The notes: generated by a model not told the origin, from the sequence alone. 64,000 nucleotides of DNA from Edolisoma coerulescens (GCA_013397115.1 VWZW01006865.1:636390-700389), one strand, 5' to 3'; numbered from the stretch's first letter, positions 12,701 through 26,195 are shown. Program-made: numbers and translations.

Positions 12701-15169
12701 CTCTTCCTCAGCACCTACTTCTTTCCGTTCTTCCTTAGATTTAATTGTTTTCCAGCCTGGCTTTCTACCTGGTCCCATATTGAAAATCACTTTAAAAGGT
12801 ATTTATGAGCAGCCCAGGGAGTGGCTCAGATGCTGTAAGGCCCTGCTCCCCTGTCAGTCAGGTCATCCTTTGCTGTTCCTCCGTGTTCCTCGACCTCCTC
12901 TCATCCCCGTGGCTGCAGACAAAAGTCCTGCCACTGGTTCTGCTGCAGCCAGTTTCTGCAAGCTTTTGTGAGCACTTGGCAACATTTTCCCACTCAGGTT
13001 TGAGCTTTCATGTACTTCCTCAATGTGGGATGCTTGTGAACTTTGGGGTCATTTCAGAGGGGTTTGGATCCCCTGGGACACTCCTTTTCCTGCATGGTGA
13101 GTTCAATATTTGCAGCTATGGGGCCGCCCACCAAGGGCTGGGGGAGTTCAGTTCTGAGGAACGTCCATTGCCCACATCACACTCGAGACTGAGCTTATTT
13201 CTGCTCCATATGAATTTTCAAGATGTTAAAGAGTCACTGCATCTCCACGGGAGTAAATGGGAAATGTATGTCAAGTGAGGTAGGACAGAAAATTACATTT
13301 TTAATAGGTTTGCATTGTAAATGAGTAATCAGTCCAGTGATAAGATAGAATGACTTGGGACCACAGAAGAGATTCAAGGAAAGGCAGTGTTTTCCTTTTG
13401 TCTCACAAGTGACTCTCAGCTAGAGAAATAACACTCTTTCTAGAGCAGCAGCTATAGCAACAGGAGGATTTGACTGGGTAGAGGTCAGAGAGTATAAGCT
13501 GTTTTTCACTGCTGATTTTAACATGCCATCCTCACAATTGGCTATTACTTGTGGTGTTAGGAGCCCTTTGTTGCAATTATATTTCATCCGGTGCTGCAGC
13601 AGTGCTGAATAATTAAAGCTGTCAGCACTAATATGAAGTATCTATACACCTTTGAGAACAACTCCAAAATAATTTGATGTCCCAGTTATCACAAGAAAAT
13701 TATTAACAAAAGAAGCTATCCACAGGCAGGAAAAAATATACTTTGAGAGCATCTCTGTGTATTTTGCACATCATCTTGCCTAGAACTTTGTCACCAGTGG
13801 CAGTCACATGATATTCCCTGGTACCTGCAGGTGTGTGTGATTTCTCTAAGTGCGTTGGGGGTAAAATTCATGCACCTCCCATCAGCAGAAGAGCACAAAG
13901 CAGGGGCTTGAAGGTGAGGCAAAGGAGTGTTCCTGTACCCATCCACAGTGCTCGTTACCCCATTGATTTTTAGGAGGGAAAGGTACCTGACACATTTCCA
14001 TCTTTATGTCCCAGGCCACGGCCTGACCTGCTGTGCTGCTCTGTGGGTGCTGTGGGATCAGCTGGTCAGAGCCACCTGTTTCCCATCAGGATGCAGGCTG
14101 GCAGAGAAAAGGCTGGAAGCTCTCCCTCCTCTCTTCTTCCCCACTGAGCGTGCCTGTGAGCACTCTAAGGTCCTTTCCTGCTGCACTGTGAGTACAACTG
14201 TGGTGTTGTTTTGGAGGGGTGGGACGGTGCTGGGAACACACAGCTTGCTTTGCAGCCACAGTAACAATTAGAGTTTCCAGAATAGTGGCACAGGCTCCTC
14301 CAGACAGGAAATTCAGCAGGAACAGAGGGAAAGCAGCAGCCCTGTCCCCGGGGGTGGATGGCCTGTGGGGTGTTCGTACATCCCAGGCTGGGAGTTTGCT
14401 CCCAAGGTGCTTCCCGTCGGTGTCGGGCTGTGCTGTGAGGCAGAGGGATCCCACTGCCATCCATGGCTTTCTGCTGCAGGGAGGGACACGTGCAGCTATC
14501 GAGGTCTCACTGAGACAGAATCATGCCAGGAAAACACCCCTTCTCTGAAACTCCTTGCTGACATTAACACAACTCAGTTATTCCGAGCACTCAGAATCCC
14601 AGTGCACAGGTCAGTACGGCAGGCTCCGGTTGCTCTTATTGTAGGACTTTGTCAGAATTGTGTGAAAAATGGGCAGCTAAAGAGAGGGAAATACAGTGGC
14701 AGTACTCTCTGCATGACATTTTGGGGCTGGCAGGGTTTTCACAGGGCTATAAAGACTGGCTTAGCTTTGCCATAGCCTCCCATAGAAATGCTGTGCTGCT
14801 TCCCTTTCTCACTGTACCTGTCTTTTTGGGTCCTCTGCATCACAAAGGAAATGGGTGCCTCGTGTGGTTCTGTACAGTAACATCCCTGTAGCTCAAGCTG
14901 AAGTTTAAGATAAATCCTTATCTTTCCTGGGTTTCTTGCACGAAGCTCCACAAATCCTGAAGCCATTAGACGCAGGCAGACTCGGGTCTCCGTGGAGATA
15001 CTCACGTACTCACTCACACGGGTTTGTCCAGGGGCATTTAGCTGGTCAAAGGCACAGAAACGTGGGTAGTGCCTGTTTGCAATTCCGTGTGCTAACTGGG
15101 CACGCAGCTGAGCAGGGGAGCTGCTGTTTGCATCCACCGGTGCCCCTGGATGCCACTCACCTGTGCGTG

Positions 15170-15320
15170 TGCCATGGTTTAGCTCCAGGGGGAAACTCAG
15201 CCCCACAAAGCCACTCCCTCACTGACTCTACCCCAGTGGGATAGGGGGAGAACCAAAAGTGAGAGATGAGAGAACTTGTGGGCTGAGATAAAGACAATCG
15301 AATAGGTGAAGCTCTCACAG
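15170..15320 (-). mobile_element. Avian endogenous retrovirus LTR fragment
   Basis: The plus strand contains, in order, GGTTTAGCTCC, CCCCAGTGGGATAGGGGGAG, AAAAGTGAGA, AACTTGTGGG and TGAGATAAAGACAA. This resembles the reverse complement of the 3' part of an LTR that recurs through bird genomes, as I remember it. The element is therefore on the minus strand and truncated. The remnant may extend, more diverged, to about 15,480. No internal retroviral genes are adjacent, so it is a degenerate LTR remnant without coding capacity. Confidence 0.6.
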
Positions 15321-15707
15321 CCATCAGTGCAGCCCTGCACTGAAGGAGGGCAAGGTGATTTGTGTCTGAGGCCAGTGGGAACAGTGACTTCCCCAGGAGC
15401 CACAGCTGCTGTAGGTTGTCCTTTTGCTGGAAACTTGGTTTTATCTGTGCTGAGCTTGGGAAGCTGTCACATGCCCAGAGCTTTAGAAACAAGCCTGTTT
15501 GTGTTTGTGCACCACATGGAACAGTTTAATATGTGGGTTTTTCATGAAGCTTCAGTGTCTGCTTTTGATAAAATGGCCTGCAAGCAGTCGGATTCGCTCT
15601 TGCAGAGGGGAATGAGTGACTCATGCCTTTTAGGGGTCCCGTTCCTTCAAGGCACACATAACAAGCTGCTTTGCCCCCTGTTTTTGCCTAGGGCTGTTTC
15701 ACTCTCT

Positions 15708-15742
15708 TTATATACCCATATATATATATATTTATATATATT
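15708..15742. repeat. TA-rich microsatellite
   Basis: Interrupted (TA)n, reading TTTATATACCCATATATATA and then ATATTTATATATATT. Confidence 0.88.
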
Positions 15743-18700
15743 CTGCACTATATGCAGAGTGTAGAACACAGTGTGCATGTGCATTTATCTGGAGTCTGGA
15801 GACAGAAATGCATCTATATATAAATGCCTGGAGTTCTGTGTATAAATATCCAGAGCCAAGCCCTTGGTGGGGGATGCAGCTGTCGCGAGGCCGCTGCCCG
15901 TGGTGTCCGAGTGTGCTGGGGAGGGGCTGCCCAGCAGCACTCAGGGCCTGCCCGAGGCTCCTGTGGGCACACAGCCCTGGCATGGAGCCCCAGGGTTTGC
16001 TGCTTTGGCTGGGAGAAGCTCATGGGGCTGCAGGAGCTGAGCCATGGGGATATGACAAATCCCACGTCCTGTTCCCAGGGCTGCCTTGCATTAATTCATG
16101 TTTAGCTTGTGGCTTCTGCCCTTTTCTTCTTTCCTGCCAATCTTTAAGGTTTTTTGTGCTTGTTTGGCTTACCAAGCCCTTACAGCAAAGCCCACCTCCT
16201 TCTGAGCAGGTGTGGAGTGCCCTGTACGTGCCTGTTTGGTGGGTTTAGGTCACGGCTCTGCCCTGGCACCGGCCTGGCCGTGTCCCCAGCACGGCCCCGG
16301 CACACGTGGCACATCCATCACTGCCTGAGCAGTGGGGATGGCAGTGCTGCTGCTCCCTGCTGCCCTGCCTTCCCTGGGGACTTCTCCCCATCCTGGAAAT
16401 CAACGCACCCTGCTAATCCACACACTGCTGAGAACTGCTGACTCAGCCTCCAGCTCTTGAAAAGGACATAGAGTGCTTCTTTCTCCCTGCTTGGGTCTCT
16501 TGTTCAGTGCAGCTCATCTGTCCCTCTCCTGCATTTAGCCTTTTGTGGGGTTTCCATAGGGTGATGGTTATTGAGCTGCGTTCATGTTGCATTCCTGCAT
16601 TCTGCTGCAGCCTTGGAAGTGATGCCACTTGCCACAAGGACAGCAGGTGGACAGAACTTTATGTAAAGAAAATTAATCCTCCTGTGGTGGGAGTTCCCCA
16701 AAATGGCAGAAAATCAAGGCAATAAATTAAGTGCATAAATGTTTGCATCGAAGTCTAAACCTGCAGGGCGCACAGAAAGGGCACATATTGTTAAATCCCC
16801 CAATTTTTATTGCTTTGTCAGGCAGGGCCATTATTGCATTGTAAAGGATATATACTTTCCCCCTCATGAGGAGGAGAGAACGGTACAGCACCAGTAAATC
16901 AGGTCTGTTTCAGCTGAGATATATAAGGCTTGATTCTAGGCCCACTGGAGCTGAGGACCAGGCTCTCATGGCTGAGAAGGTGTGCATTTGTTGACACTTT
17001 TGCCCCTCTCTCTTTATTTCCAGTGACCTAGAAGAAAATAAAAGACTTAAAGCATTACAGATGGTGTTGTTTAAGGAAGTAGGGGTCAGCTTTTTGGTTG
17101 TAAGCAGGGATTATTTGGGAAGAGCAAAGGACAGTGCATGGTTGATCAAATGTTGAGGCTGTCTCAGCTTTGGGACTGTCCCAAGCAAAGCAGTTTGGTA
17201 CTCAGTGAGCAAGCCTGCTGCAGCTGCAGTGCTTGGAAACAAATGAGGGCCAAATTCATTCCTGCTGTCTCTGATGTGAACAGTCTGAGGGGGAAAATAA
17301 CTAGCAAATTTTACAGCCAGCTATTTCTGCTCCAGAAACACAGAGGGAGCCACAGCAGTGAGCACCTCACACCCCTTGAGGATTTTCCCCCTCCAAAATC
17401 ATGTAGGGTGGTCAGAAAGCCAAGGCAGGATCCTGCCCTCTGTGAGCTGACACCCTGAGAAACCCAGTGTTATGTTCTGTGCACTGAGGGATGTATTTCC
17501 ACCTGTATTTCCATCTGTGTCATCTTGGGGTCCAGATCAGACTGATCTTTCAGTTTAATGGTTAAATGGAGAATACTAAAATATTTCTGTGAGTTAAAGT
17601 GGGGCTGATAAAAAAAAGTGGAAAATAGACAGCCAACAGTTCCCATTTGGGATCAGACAGGATTATTTTTTTGTCAGATTGAAATTAAAATGATATTTGG
17701 CTGGGGTTTTTTGTTGTTGTTGTTGTTTCATTGTTTTATTGCTGTCTTTTATCCTTCCTTAGAACAGGCATTAAACTTGATTCCAAAGGAATTTACTTTA
17801 GAACCCAGCAGCAAGATTAAAAGCCAAGATATTGTGTGTTTTACCTGAAGAAAGAAAATGTTCCTGCAGTGCTGTGGAGGCTGAGAAGCAGAGATGTGCT
17901 GGAGCTGGAGCTGAACCGCACTGACCACAAGCCCTGAGCAAGCACACGAGCCCTGCCCAGGCTCCCAGGCCGTGGGACCTCTGTCCGTCCCTCTGCTCTG
18001 GCTCTCACTGGATGTGATTTTTTGTGCCAGAGCCTCCTGTCAGACCCAACACAACGTACAGATCTCAGGGAGTGCTGGGGCCACTCCTCCTGGTGCAAAG
18101 AGCTGAAGAGAGGAGCCGCAGAGCTCCTTCCCCTGCCAGCTGCACCCTGCTGGCACAGCCACTGTGCCTCCGGTGGGAGAAAAATCCAAACCCACTCCAG
18201 GTGCTGGAGCAGCCTGATGGGTAATTCAATATTTGTGTAACGAGCTGCAGCCCGGAGCAGCGGCGGCTGTTCCGTCCCTCCCAGGGGCTGAGGATGGATG
18301 GACTCCCCGGCAGTGGGAGCCCAGCTCAGCCCCAGCAGGGCAGCAGGGCACCCCTGGCCGTGACCCTGCCAGCCCATGGATCAAAGGTCTCGGCAAAGCT
18401 CCCGGTGCGCCAGAAGAGGGATGAGGCCCAAAGTGCAGGAACAGGAGAGAGGATGGGACAAACCTGGAGAAACAGCATGGCCTGAACCCACACATCATCC
18501 TTCAGCTTCTCCCAAGTAACATTAATTTTCTAACGTTTCGTTTAAGCCCAGCTAGAGCAACGCAGGGCCCTGCTGGGACGGACGGGAAGAGGCAGTGCTG
18601 GAGCACTTGGAATACACGAGGGAACTTCCACACAGGCTTGCCTTTGCAAAATGTTTTCAAACTGCATATTTGTCAGCATATAAACGCCACACTGAAAATC

Positions 18701-21528
18701 ATGAGGAATAAAACAGCAGCAGCAAGCTGTGGATGTGACCTACAACTGGCCTGGGACGACAGAACCCTTCATCTTTATCCACTGATCTGTATCTCTGACT
18801 GTATCTGTATCTCAGAGATCTTCTGAGGGTTTTTCTCATGTGACACAGGCATCACCCAAAGGACTGTCATCATTTCAGAGACACCAGTGCCTTTTCCTTT
18901 CCATATGTGTACGTGTGTGTGTGTCCCCAGCACGCTCCAGCTCTGGCCCCGCTGCAGGCAGGAAAGCCCTGAGGCAGCACATGGGGCACGTGCTAACATT
19001 TATCACTTTGCTGGTATTGATTAGTCCCTCAGGGACTTACAAATAATTCAGTCTGAATAACAGCATCCAGAGAGAGCAGCTGCAGTGGCTGGTGATGCAT
19101 CAGACCCGAGGGAGAAGAAAAGAGCCTTCCCTGGAAATTTTCATGCATGGACAGGTGCTCTGCTGTGTGGGTGGACGTATTTCAGCACCCTGGCCATGCA
19201 GTGATGGACGGGCGACAAAACACCTCCAAAAAGACTGAATAAGAAAGTTACAGCACAGAAGAGCTTTACACGAGATTTCCCTTAATCTGAAGCAAAACCT
19301 AGTGCAGGATGGGGTCACCACCCTGAGCTCTGGCTTTAGGAGCACAGCCTGGGGTCCCCAGCCAGCGAAGGCTTCTTTCCTTTCTGACACATTCAGATGC
19401 TGCAGTTTCCAGGTAACTCTAGCCCCAGCTGTGCTGAAATCCAGAAGAAAAGGGGATTCCTCGGAAGGACATGTTGCTGAAATATTCTGTGGGGTTGAGG
19501 TAAGTGAAAGGGTTTGTCCTAACGTGATCAGAAATGTCACAGAGAGAATTTTGTGCCATTCAAAGTCATTCAGGACCTGCACGAGAGGGGGGCTGAACCC
19601 TCTACCCCCAAAAGCTGAGCCCATACACCCTGTATCACCTTTTCCCACTGAGCTCCCAGAGAAAAAATACTAAGAACTAGAGAAAACCAAACTGAACCAA
19701 AAATACCCCAGACTTACAGACCATGCTTTCCCTGTAGCAGGCACTTGAGGTGATTTTATTAACCTTTAAGGAACTGTGTCTCATATTTCCCCCATCCCTC
19801 CTTATTTTATAAATGCTCTAGAAGACTGCAAGGGTTTCTCCAGAGCCCTGCATCAGCCTTGTGCATGGACAGGAACTTTCATGGAGCTGTGGTTCTTCCA
19901 GCATGGCAGAAAAAATTGCTTTAAACATCCCCCAGTGTAACTCATCTGAATTAGTCCTGCTGCTGGTTGCGGGAGGAGAACCACTTGCAAAGCAGGGACT
20001 GAATCACTTGAAAACGAATATTAAGCTTGTTTGGAAATGAAACCAAAAGAACTGAGTCAGCACAGACTCTGGTCCCTGTGGGAGGCAGAGCTGCTTTGGA
20101 GGGCAGCAGCAGTCCCGTTAGCACAGGCAGTGCAGTTAGCACAGCAGGAACCTCTGGGGTGTGCAGCATCCTCCCACGGCCCTGCTGCAGGGGAGCCACC
20201 CTGGGGGTGAGGGGTGCAATGCCCTTCCTGGGCTCTCTTGGCACCAGATTGCAGGGCTGAGCTGAGACAAAGTGCTCCCAGTGTCCCACTGCACTTCCCA
20301 GGGGCTGTGCCCCCCCTCCCTCACGGGGGGATGAATCTTGCCCATCCTTCCTCCGGCTGCTCCAGAGTTCCTGTTCATCCCCATCCAGGGGCCAGGCGGG
20401 ATCCTGCATGGAAATGTGGGGTGGTGTGCTGCTGTCACCCTGCCAGGCTTTCTGGGCAGTAATTGGTGCTTTTCAGTGGGAGCCACGAGATGATGCTTGG
20501 GTTTCTGTGGAGCCACGCTACAAAACAGGGATGCACTTGTCAAAAGGCACAACCTATACTGCAATGTAATATGGACATGGAAAGGGGCCAGACTCAGCTC
20601 TTATTTTCACAGCTATTTGAGTTATTTCAATGTCTTTTAAATAGTTAATGCTTTTTGCTGTTGGTTCAGCTCAATCCATCTAAAATAACAAAAGAATTAG
20701 AGGGAGAAAAGGAAGTTAAAGGTGGTCAGAAATCCAGCCAAAGCATTAGGCAAATAAAGAAACCCAGCCTGCCTGTGAGCAGCAGTATTTGGGGTTAATG
20801 ACGCTTTTTGTCCAGACTGGAGCAGAGAAAAGGAAATTCTCAAGACTTAAAAATATTGCTGTAATGTGAACCGCAGTTCCCAGCCAGCTCTTGTTCTGAA
20901 GTTATTTATTTGCCATGACTAATTTGGAGTTTCAGATGCGGTCATCGCCTCACACGTGGCGGTGCCTGGGCTCTCTGGGCACTGGCACTGGAGCACTTGG
21001 AGCCCAGCAAAGGAACTCTGCCCGTTCCCATGGGCAGTGCCAGCCCCGCTCTGCAGCCTGCAACCAAAACCCATTAACGCTGAGTTTCTAAATGCATTTC
21101 CCAGGTGTGCAGGGAGGCTCACACACCAACAGTACGGGGTGGATGCAGACTCGGATCGCTGCTTCGCTATTTCTCATCTTGCCCTGTTTTTCTGGGGTTT
21201 TTTTTTCAGTTCATCAGCCCAGAGATGCAGAGAAGCTGAGTGTCTTGACAGCACAGAGGTAATTTGGGAAGGTGGGCTGCAAAGCTCCCAGCAGGAGGAC
21301 CAGCACCTGGCTCAGCTCTGCTGTTGCCCCTGGTTGTTGAGTTCGTTCAGCCAACCATCATTTCCCTTTTTCCGTGCCCAGAGAGCAGGATGAGGCAGGC
21401 AGACTTCAGGCACAGGTGGTTTAAGGGTTCTCCTCACCCTAAATCTTCTCTGTGGGGTGAAGAGACCGTGTCCTGGTGCCCCCTTCCCAGCACGGGCAGT
21501 CTCTCCATCGGCCTTTGGTAAGGATGAA

Positions 21529-21552
21529 GGGGGGGCTCGGGGGGGTTCTGGG
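21529..21552 (+). other. G-quadruplex motif
   Basis: Two runs of seven G separated by CTC, then TTCT and GGG. Each seven-G run can supply two G-triplets, so a four-tract quadruplex is possible. No promoter or gene adjoins it. Confidence 0.6.
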
Positions 21553-22479
21553 TTCATTTATGGCAGTGCCACTTTCAAATTCCTTTAGTTCTGTGTGACG
21601 CACACCGGGCAGGAGCTGAGATGCACCAGGCAGAGAGCTGGGCTAAAAATAAACCCAGAGTGTCACTGCTGTGTCAGTCTCCTGTTGATATTTCTTGGTT
21701 TGTTTTAGGACATCTTCAAGGCCAGTCAAGCGTGGGGGAAAAAACAAAAAAGAGAGAATTTTGGCTTTTTGAGGCTGGATTAGGAGTGAGCTGGCACAAA
21801 TCATGTCATGTCACTGAGTGGATACAGAGCATCACAGTCACTGTGGTGCTGGTTCCCACTCGTGCTGATGCATTCTAAATAAGAACTATACAGCTTGTGC
21901 TAATTCTTAATGCACTCTGTTATATTGATAGCAATTTAACTGATGTTAATTAATTAAAGGAATGGACAAACTAAATCAGCACTTCCCTATCCATGTGGAA
22001 GGAAGGGGCAGCGTTGCAGCTTGGAGTCAGCAAGTAGCCCAGTGCTGGCACCCCAGAGAGAGACCTGGGGAAGGTGAGGGGTTGATCCAGCGGACCTCGG
22101 GTTAGGGACTTACTGCATCTGTGGAGAGAAGGACTAAAATCCAACAAAAAAGCTTCTAAAGTGGGAATTCTGGAAAGAAATGCATGCTTTTAAATGCATC
22201 AATGGCCTGGGGGGTGTAAGGTCCCTGCAGTGAGCAAGGCACAGCTGCACCCCCACTCTGGGATGGGCCACGGTGGTCCCCGGACTGTCCCTCCCCAGGG
22301 ACACCTGCCTCCCCCAGGGCTTGGCTGGTCCTGCTGTGGCCAGGCTGCTGGGAAGAAGCTCACAGCACTTTTCCTTTTTTACTTGAGGCAAAAAGTAATT
22401 TCTTCCTCTGAAGGCCAGGGCTGGAGCCGTCCTCTGCTAATGAATGCAAACCATCAGTGAGCAGTAATGGAAAATCGGG

Positions 22480-23060
22480 GATGACGTGGCAGGCAGTGGC
22501 TTGCTTTCAAGGCACCAAAAACGCCCTTTTAAATTTAAATTTAGCAAAGAATTTAAAGCACATATAGGCAGACTCTATTAGAAAGTGAAATATTTGATCT
22601 TGGCTATTAATCTGTTATAAGAATACTTTCATTTCCTTGCCATGTGTATCCAGTGATAGACTGTCATAAATGAGATCACATTAAAATGTACTTTATGTTT
22701 CTAGTCAAATCTCTTTTATTATTATGCAAGTCCTAGTTAGGGAAAAAAAAAACAATTACAGAAGCAGACCAAGAAGAGCACATTATTTTAACTCATTTAT
22801 GTAAGTGAAATACTGCTCTCCTACTGTACATTGTGCACTACTAAATACCTTGGGAAGAGGTTGCTCCATTGCAGCCATGCTACCAGATTGGGGATAATTT
22901 ATGGGCAGTGGAAATACAAATAGAGTCTAAAACAGCTCATGTGGTGTGGGGTACTGCTTTATGTATATACACACAGCTATACATTTGTATTTTTATATGA
23001 AGTACATTTATATCGAAGTATTATATTCATATTGAAATATTACATCTGGCCTCTGTCTTA
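22480..23060. other. AT-rich candidate regulatory island, no gene
   Basis: About 580 bases of AT-rich but non-repetitive sequence, with TTTAAATTTAAATTTAG, CTATTAATCTG and TTATTATTATGC. The last part (22,960-23,045) is TA-rich. It contrasts with GC-rich sequence on both sides. It resembles non-coding conserved DNA, but no conservation data are available. Confidence 0.3.
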
Positions 23061-25764
23061 CTGAAATGAAATATATTTTATGGATGGTCCATAATTAATG
23101 TGAGCTGTCACTCCTGACGCTCTGCACCACGGGCAGACAAGTGTTTTAGGAAGTTTCCATGTGGCCAGAGAGGCTCTGCTGCCCTGGTGCTGCCTGTGGA
23201 CACGAGCAGGGACTGTGTCAGCCCCGCTGGGCCAGGGGCTGAGGGCTCTGCAGCGCTGCACTGCCTGCTCTGGTGGAGGCATTAACTCAGAGAAGGGACC
23301 ACTGGCAGCCTGGAACCAGCACCGAGCATCATGATGGATGTTTCAGGGCGAGAAGGAAAAAGTGCTTTACCTCTTATAACTCACTTTGGCTGATTAGGCA
23401 CAAATGTCTGTTTTAAACCTTCACAACCCGTGTCACACTCCTGCCGCTTTTCAAACCTCTTTTCATTTCCATTTGAGCAGCCTGACAGAGCCCCAGCAGG
23501 GGCCACAGCATCTGCTGTCACACTGCTGGAGCAGAGAGCTTTGCTTCCAGATTCACCAGTGCTGTGCACCCAAGTGCTTCCCCAGGATGGGGCAGCCACG
23601 GTGTACAATGAGTGCACTGACATCATGCTTTAGCTCAAAAGTCCAATCTGGTTTCTTCCAGAAGAGGGTGCAGCTCGAGGCTTGAATCTGCAACATGCAG
23701 GATACTTTCAGATCACGTTAACGCTATTAATAAATTAACCTGAAACTCCTTGCCGATGAATTTAGGATCTGGCATGACTGCTTTGACTGAGAGCTGGCCA
23801 GAACAAACTGGTGTTTGGCAGTTTACGCCAGGACATGCAGTGTCTGAGCCTGGTCCCCCAGAGTCCCCCAGCTCCCGGCTCAGCCCGTCCCCATCCGGGT
23901 GGGATTCACAGTCAGTGCCTTGGCTGTGCCCTAGCTCAGAGTCCTGCACTCAGGGCAGGGAGCAGCCCACGCTGAAGGGCTGATTTGGCACCAGAATAGC
24001 CAAGATCACCTCTCCTAGAAGGAAAAATTGCCATCTGTGTCTGGTTTGTCTACAGTACAAGCTCACACATCTCCTGTTTTTTAATCATTCACAGACAGCA
24101 AAGATTTACAGCTGTTTGCATTTGTGAAGCCTCAGATTACTAACAGCTTCTGATTTTTAGAAAATAGATTCTTTAATATCAGATGAAGAAATGCCAAATA
24201 TCAAAATCCCCATTGTCAAGGCAATTAAATACCTCGTTCCTGTTGCACTTGGTTTACTGTGCAGCTATTGGCAAACTGCTCTGCCCCAGGTCTTGTGCCA
24301 TGGTGTGAATTAACCACGTTCTAGGCTATAAATAATTACAATAAGACACCTTAGGCGTGGCAGATGCACAGATGTGGTGATGGTGTTTCCAGCAGCCAGA
24401 GAGGCACAGCCCTCCCTGCCAGTGCGACTCTGTCTCAGACCCTCTCCATGGTGAACTGGGATTCCTGTGCCTTCCAGAGCAGATCCTTACTGAAGCCTAC
24501 GAAGCAAACAAAACACTTGAGCACCTGGTAGCCTGATTTCCCCACCCCCTTTTCTTTAAAGTAATGCCCAATTACACATTTGGAGATAATTAAAACAAAG
24601 GTTGAGGGGGTTTTTAATATGCCATGACTATTAGCAGCTGGGTTAGGAATAAGCCAGCATAAAAGCAGCAGACTTCTTACATCAGCTATAAATAAAACCA
24701 GGCTTCAAATTTGAAAGCAGGATTTTTTTTTTCCTTTTTCCCCTCCACAGAAAATCTTTTCTTTGTGCCAAGACAAAAATATTAGCGCTGTGTTCCCTCC
24801 TCTGTTTAAACAGACCTCACTGCATCTAAGCGCCAAGAAAGTGGAATTCCTGAACAGCAGGTGAAAAGAAAACACAAGATCAAACGCAGTTCTGGCTGCC
24901 AAGAGAACCTGCAGCATGGCTTAGGGGTGCATGAAAAGTCATGCAGCTCCTGGTGCTGTCAAAGACTTCTGGAAGGTCATCAAGGCGGGTTTTTTTTCAA
25001 GCATCCCACATCAAAAAGCTGTGCAGAGAGACAAACCTGCAATACATCATGAGGATGGTGCTAAAGATACCAATCACCCACTTTCAGGAGAAGTCAGCTT
25101 TTCCCCCATCACATCTATGGAAGCAGCTCTAAGAAAGCAGGGCTCTCTGTGGAGACTGGGCTGTGGAAATAAATGTAAGTGCTCACTCTGGGTGAACATC
25201 AGGCAAGGGCTGGTTTGGGTCCATAACCCAGCAGGGAACTGTGGAAGAAATGAGTCTTTCTGAGCTCATCCTTGCACTTAAGGCAAAGGACACGTATTCT
25301 GCTGCTCTTGGAACCAGCCAGCCCTTGCATTAATTCAAATTTCTGCACCCAGCTGGACATCCCTGAGCCCATGACAGAATCCTTTCTCTTTGGCTGAATC
25401 ACCCTTTGGGGATGCAGGCAAGAAACTGCTGCAGCACTTCTCATGGTTAATGGCCTTCAGAAAACAGACTTAAGCCCCTTGTTAATCCCTTCTGACCCTT
25501 TGCTGACCATTCCTTGCCATCACTGGAAAAGGCAGGGAGGCTCTGGCCCAAAAGCAGACACCTGGGTTTGAAAACAAGAATTTGGATGAATGCTTCCCCC
25601 ATAATTACCAGGGCTGAGAAATGACTTACCAGGCAGCAGCACTGGGATCGCAGGCTGGAAGTGCTCAGGCCCATTCCTCCTCCTAAAAATCACCAAGCAG
25701 CAAAGTTCTTTCAAATAAGACACACATTGGTGGGGTTGAAAATAATACAAGGTGCACATGCACT
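23060..25764. other. Flank downstream of XYLT1, block C: no gene
   Basis: Mixed unique sequence between the AT-rich island and the inferred XYLT1 mRNA end. It includes AT-rich stretches near 24,040-24,250 and 24,540-24,690. I see no exon, RNA gene or repeat that I can name. Confidence 0.65.
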
Positions 25765-25781
25765 CCTAAAGACAGCCTTTT

Positions 25782-25792
25782 TTTATTTTATT
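25782..25792 (-). terminator. Distal polyadenylation signal pair of XYLT1
   Basis: Read on the minus strand, two AATAAA hexamers overlap by one base (25,787-25,792 and 25,782-25,787). They are followed 10-40 bases downstream by a GT-rich stretch including GAGTGCATGTGCACCTTGT. Cleavage would fall near 25,755-25,775. This is the last strong signal before the composition changes, so I take it as the main distal end of the transcript. Confidence 0.65.
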
Positions 25793-25834
25793 TTAAAACT
25801 CTGCATCTGAAAACACCGTGTGACAGAAAGCATT

Positions 25835-25842
25835 TATATACA
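25835..25842 (-). promoter_or_regulatory. Second Pumilio-type motif UGUAUAUA
   Basis: A second perfect TGTATATA on the minus strand lies about 45 bases upstream of the AATAAA pair and 345 bases from the other copy. Two exact copies this close to the mRNA end are more suggestive than one, although the region is AT-rich and chance matches are possible. Confidence 0.45.
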
Positions 25843-26113
25843 CTGCAGTGTTTTTGGTATAATACAGTATTTCATACATCCATTTCTTTTTCTGCAAAAA
25901 AAAATTTGCTTTGTCGGACAAACAACCAAACTCCCATTGACAAAGAATACAGCTAAGGCACATTGTTTCTGCTAAATGAAAGACAAAAGGGTGCAAAAAC
26001 CGGTAGTGCAATAATTGCTGAAAATCACATTCTACTACAAGAAAAGCATTCTGACTTTGAACTTTGATTACCGGTCAATTTAAGACATTTCAATATCTCA
26101 TAAAATACTCCTT

Positions 26114-26122
26114 TAAATAAAT
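26114..26122 (-). promoter_or_regulatory. AU-rich element, overlapping AUUUA pentamers
   Basis: The minus strand reads ATTTATTTA in the context CTATTTATTTAAAG, two overlapping AUUUA pentamers close to the UUAUUUAUU nonamer. Such elements can bind TTP or HuR and affect mRNA stability. It lies between the two Pumilio-type motifs. This is a motif match only. Confidence 0.35.
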
Positions 26123-26187
26123 AGCAAAATATCTACATCTTTCAGTGTGTTCCATTTGAATTCCCAATTTTTTTTTAAACTTTCCTG

Positions 26188-26195
26188 TATATACA
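26188..26195 (-). promoter_or_regulatory. Pumilio-type motif UGUAUAUA
   Basis: The minus (mRNA) strand reads TGTATATA, a perfect match to the PUM1/PUM2 binding consensus UGUANAUA. It sits about 400 bases upstream of the distal polyadenylation signal, in an AT-rich part of the 3'UTR. Function is inferred from the motif. Confidence 0.45.

Larger units (their letters stand above)
9700..22480. other. Flank downstream of XYLT1, block B: no gene
   Basis: Unique sequence in which I recognise no coding exon, RNA gene or structured repeat, apart from the LTR fragment (15,170-15,320), a TA-rich repeat (15,708-15,742), a short (TTG)n at about 17,711 and a G-quadruplex motif (21,529-21,552). GC-rich parts (about 16,200-16,400, 17,930-18,420 and 20,080-20,420) give long but unconvincing open frames in several phases at once. 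Confidence 0.7.
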
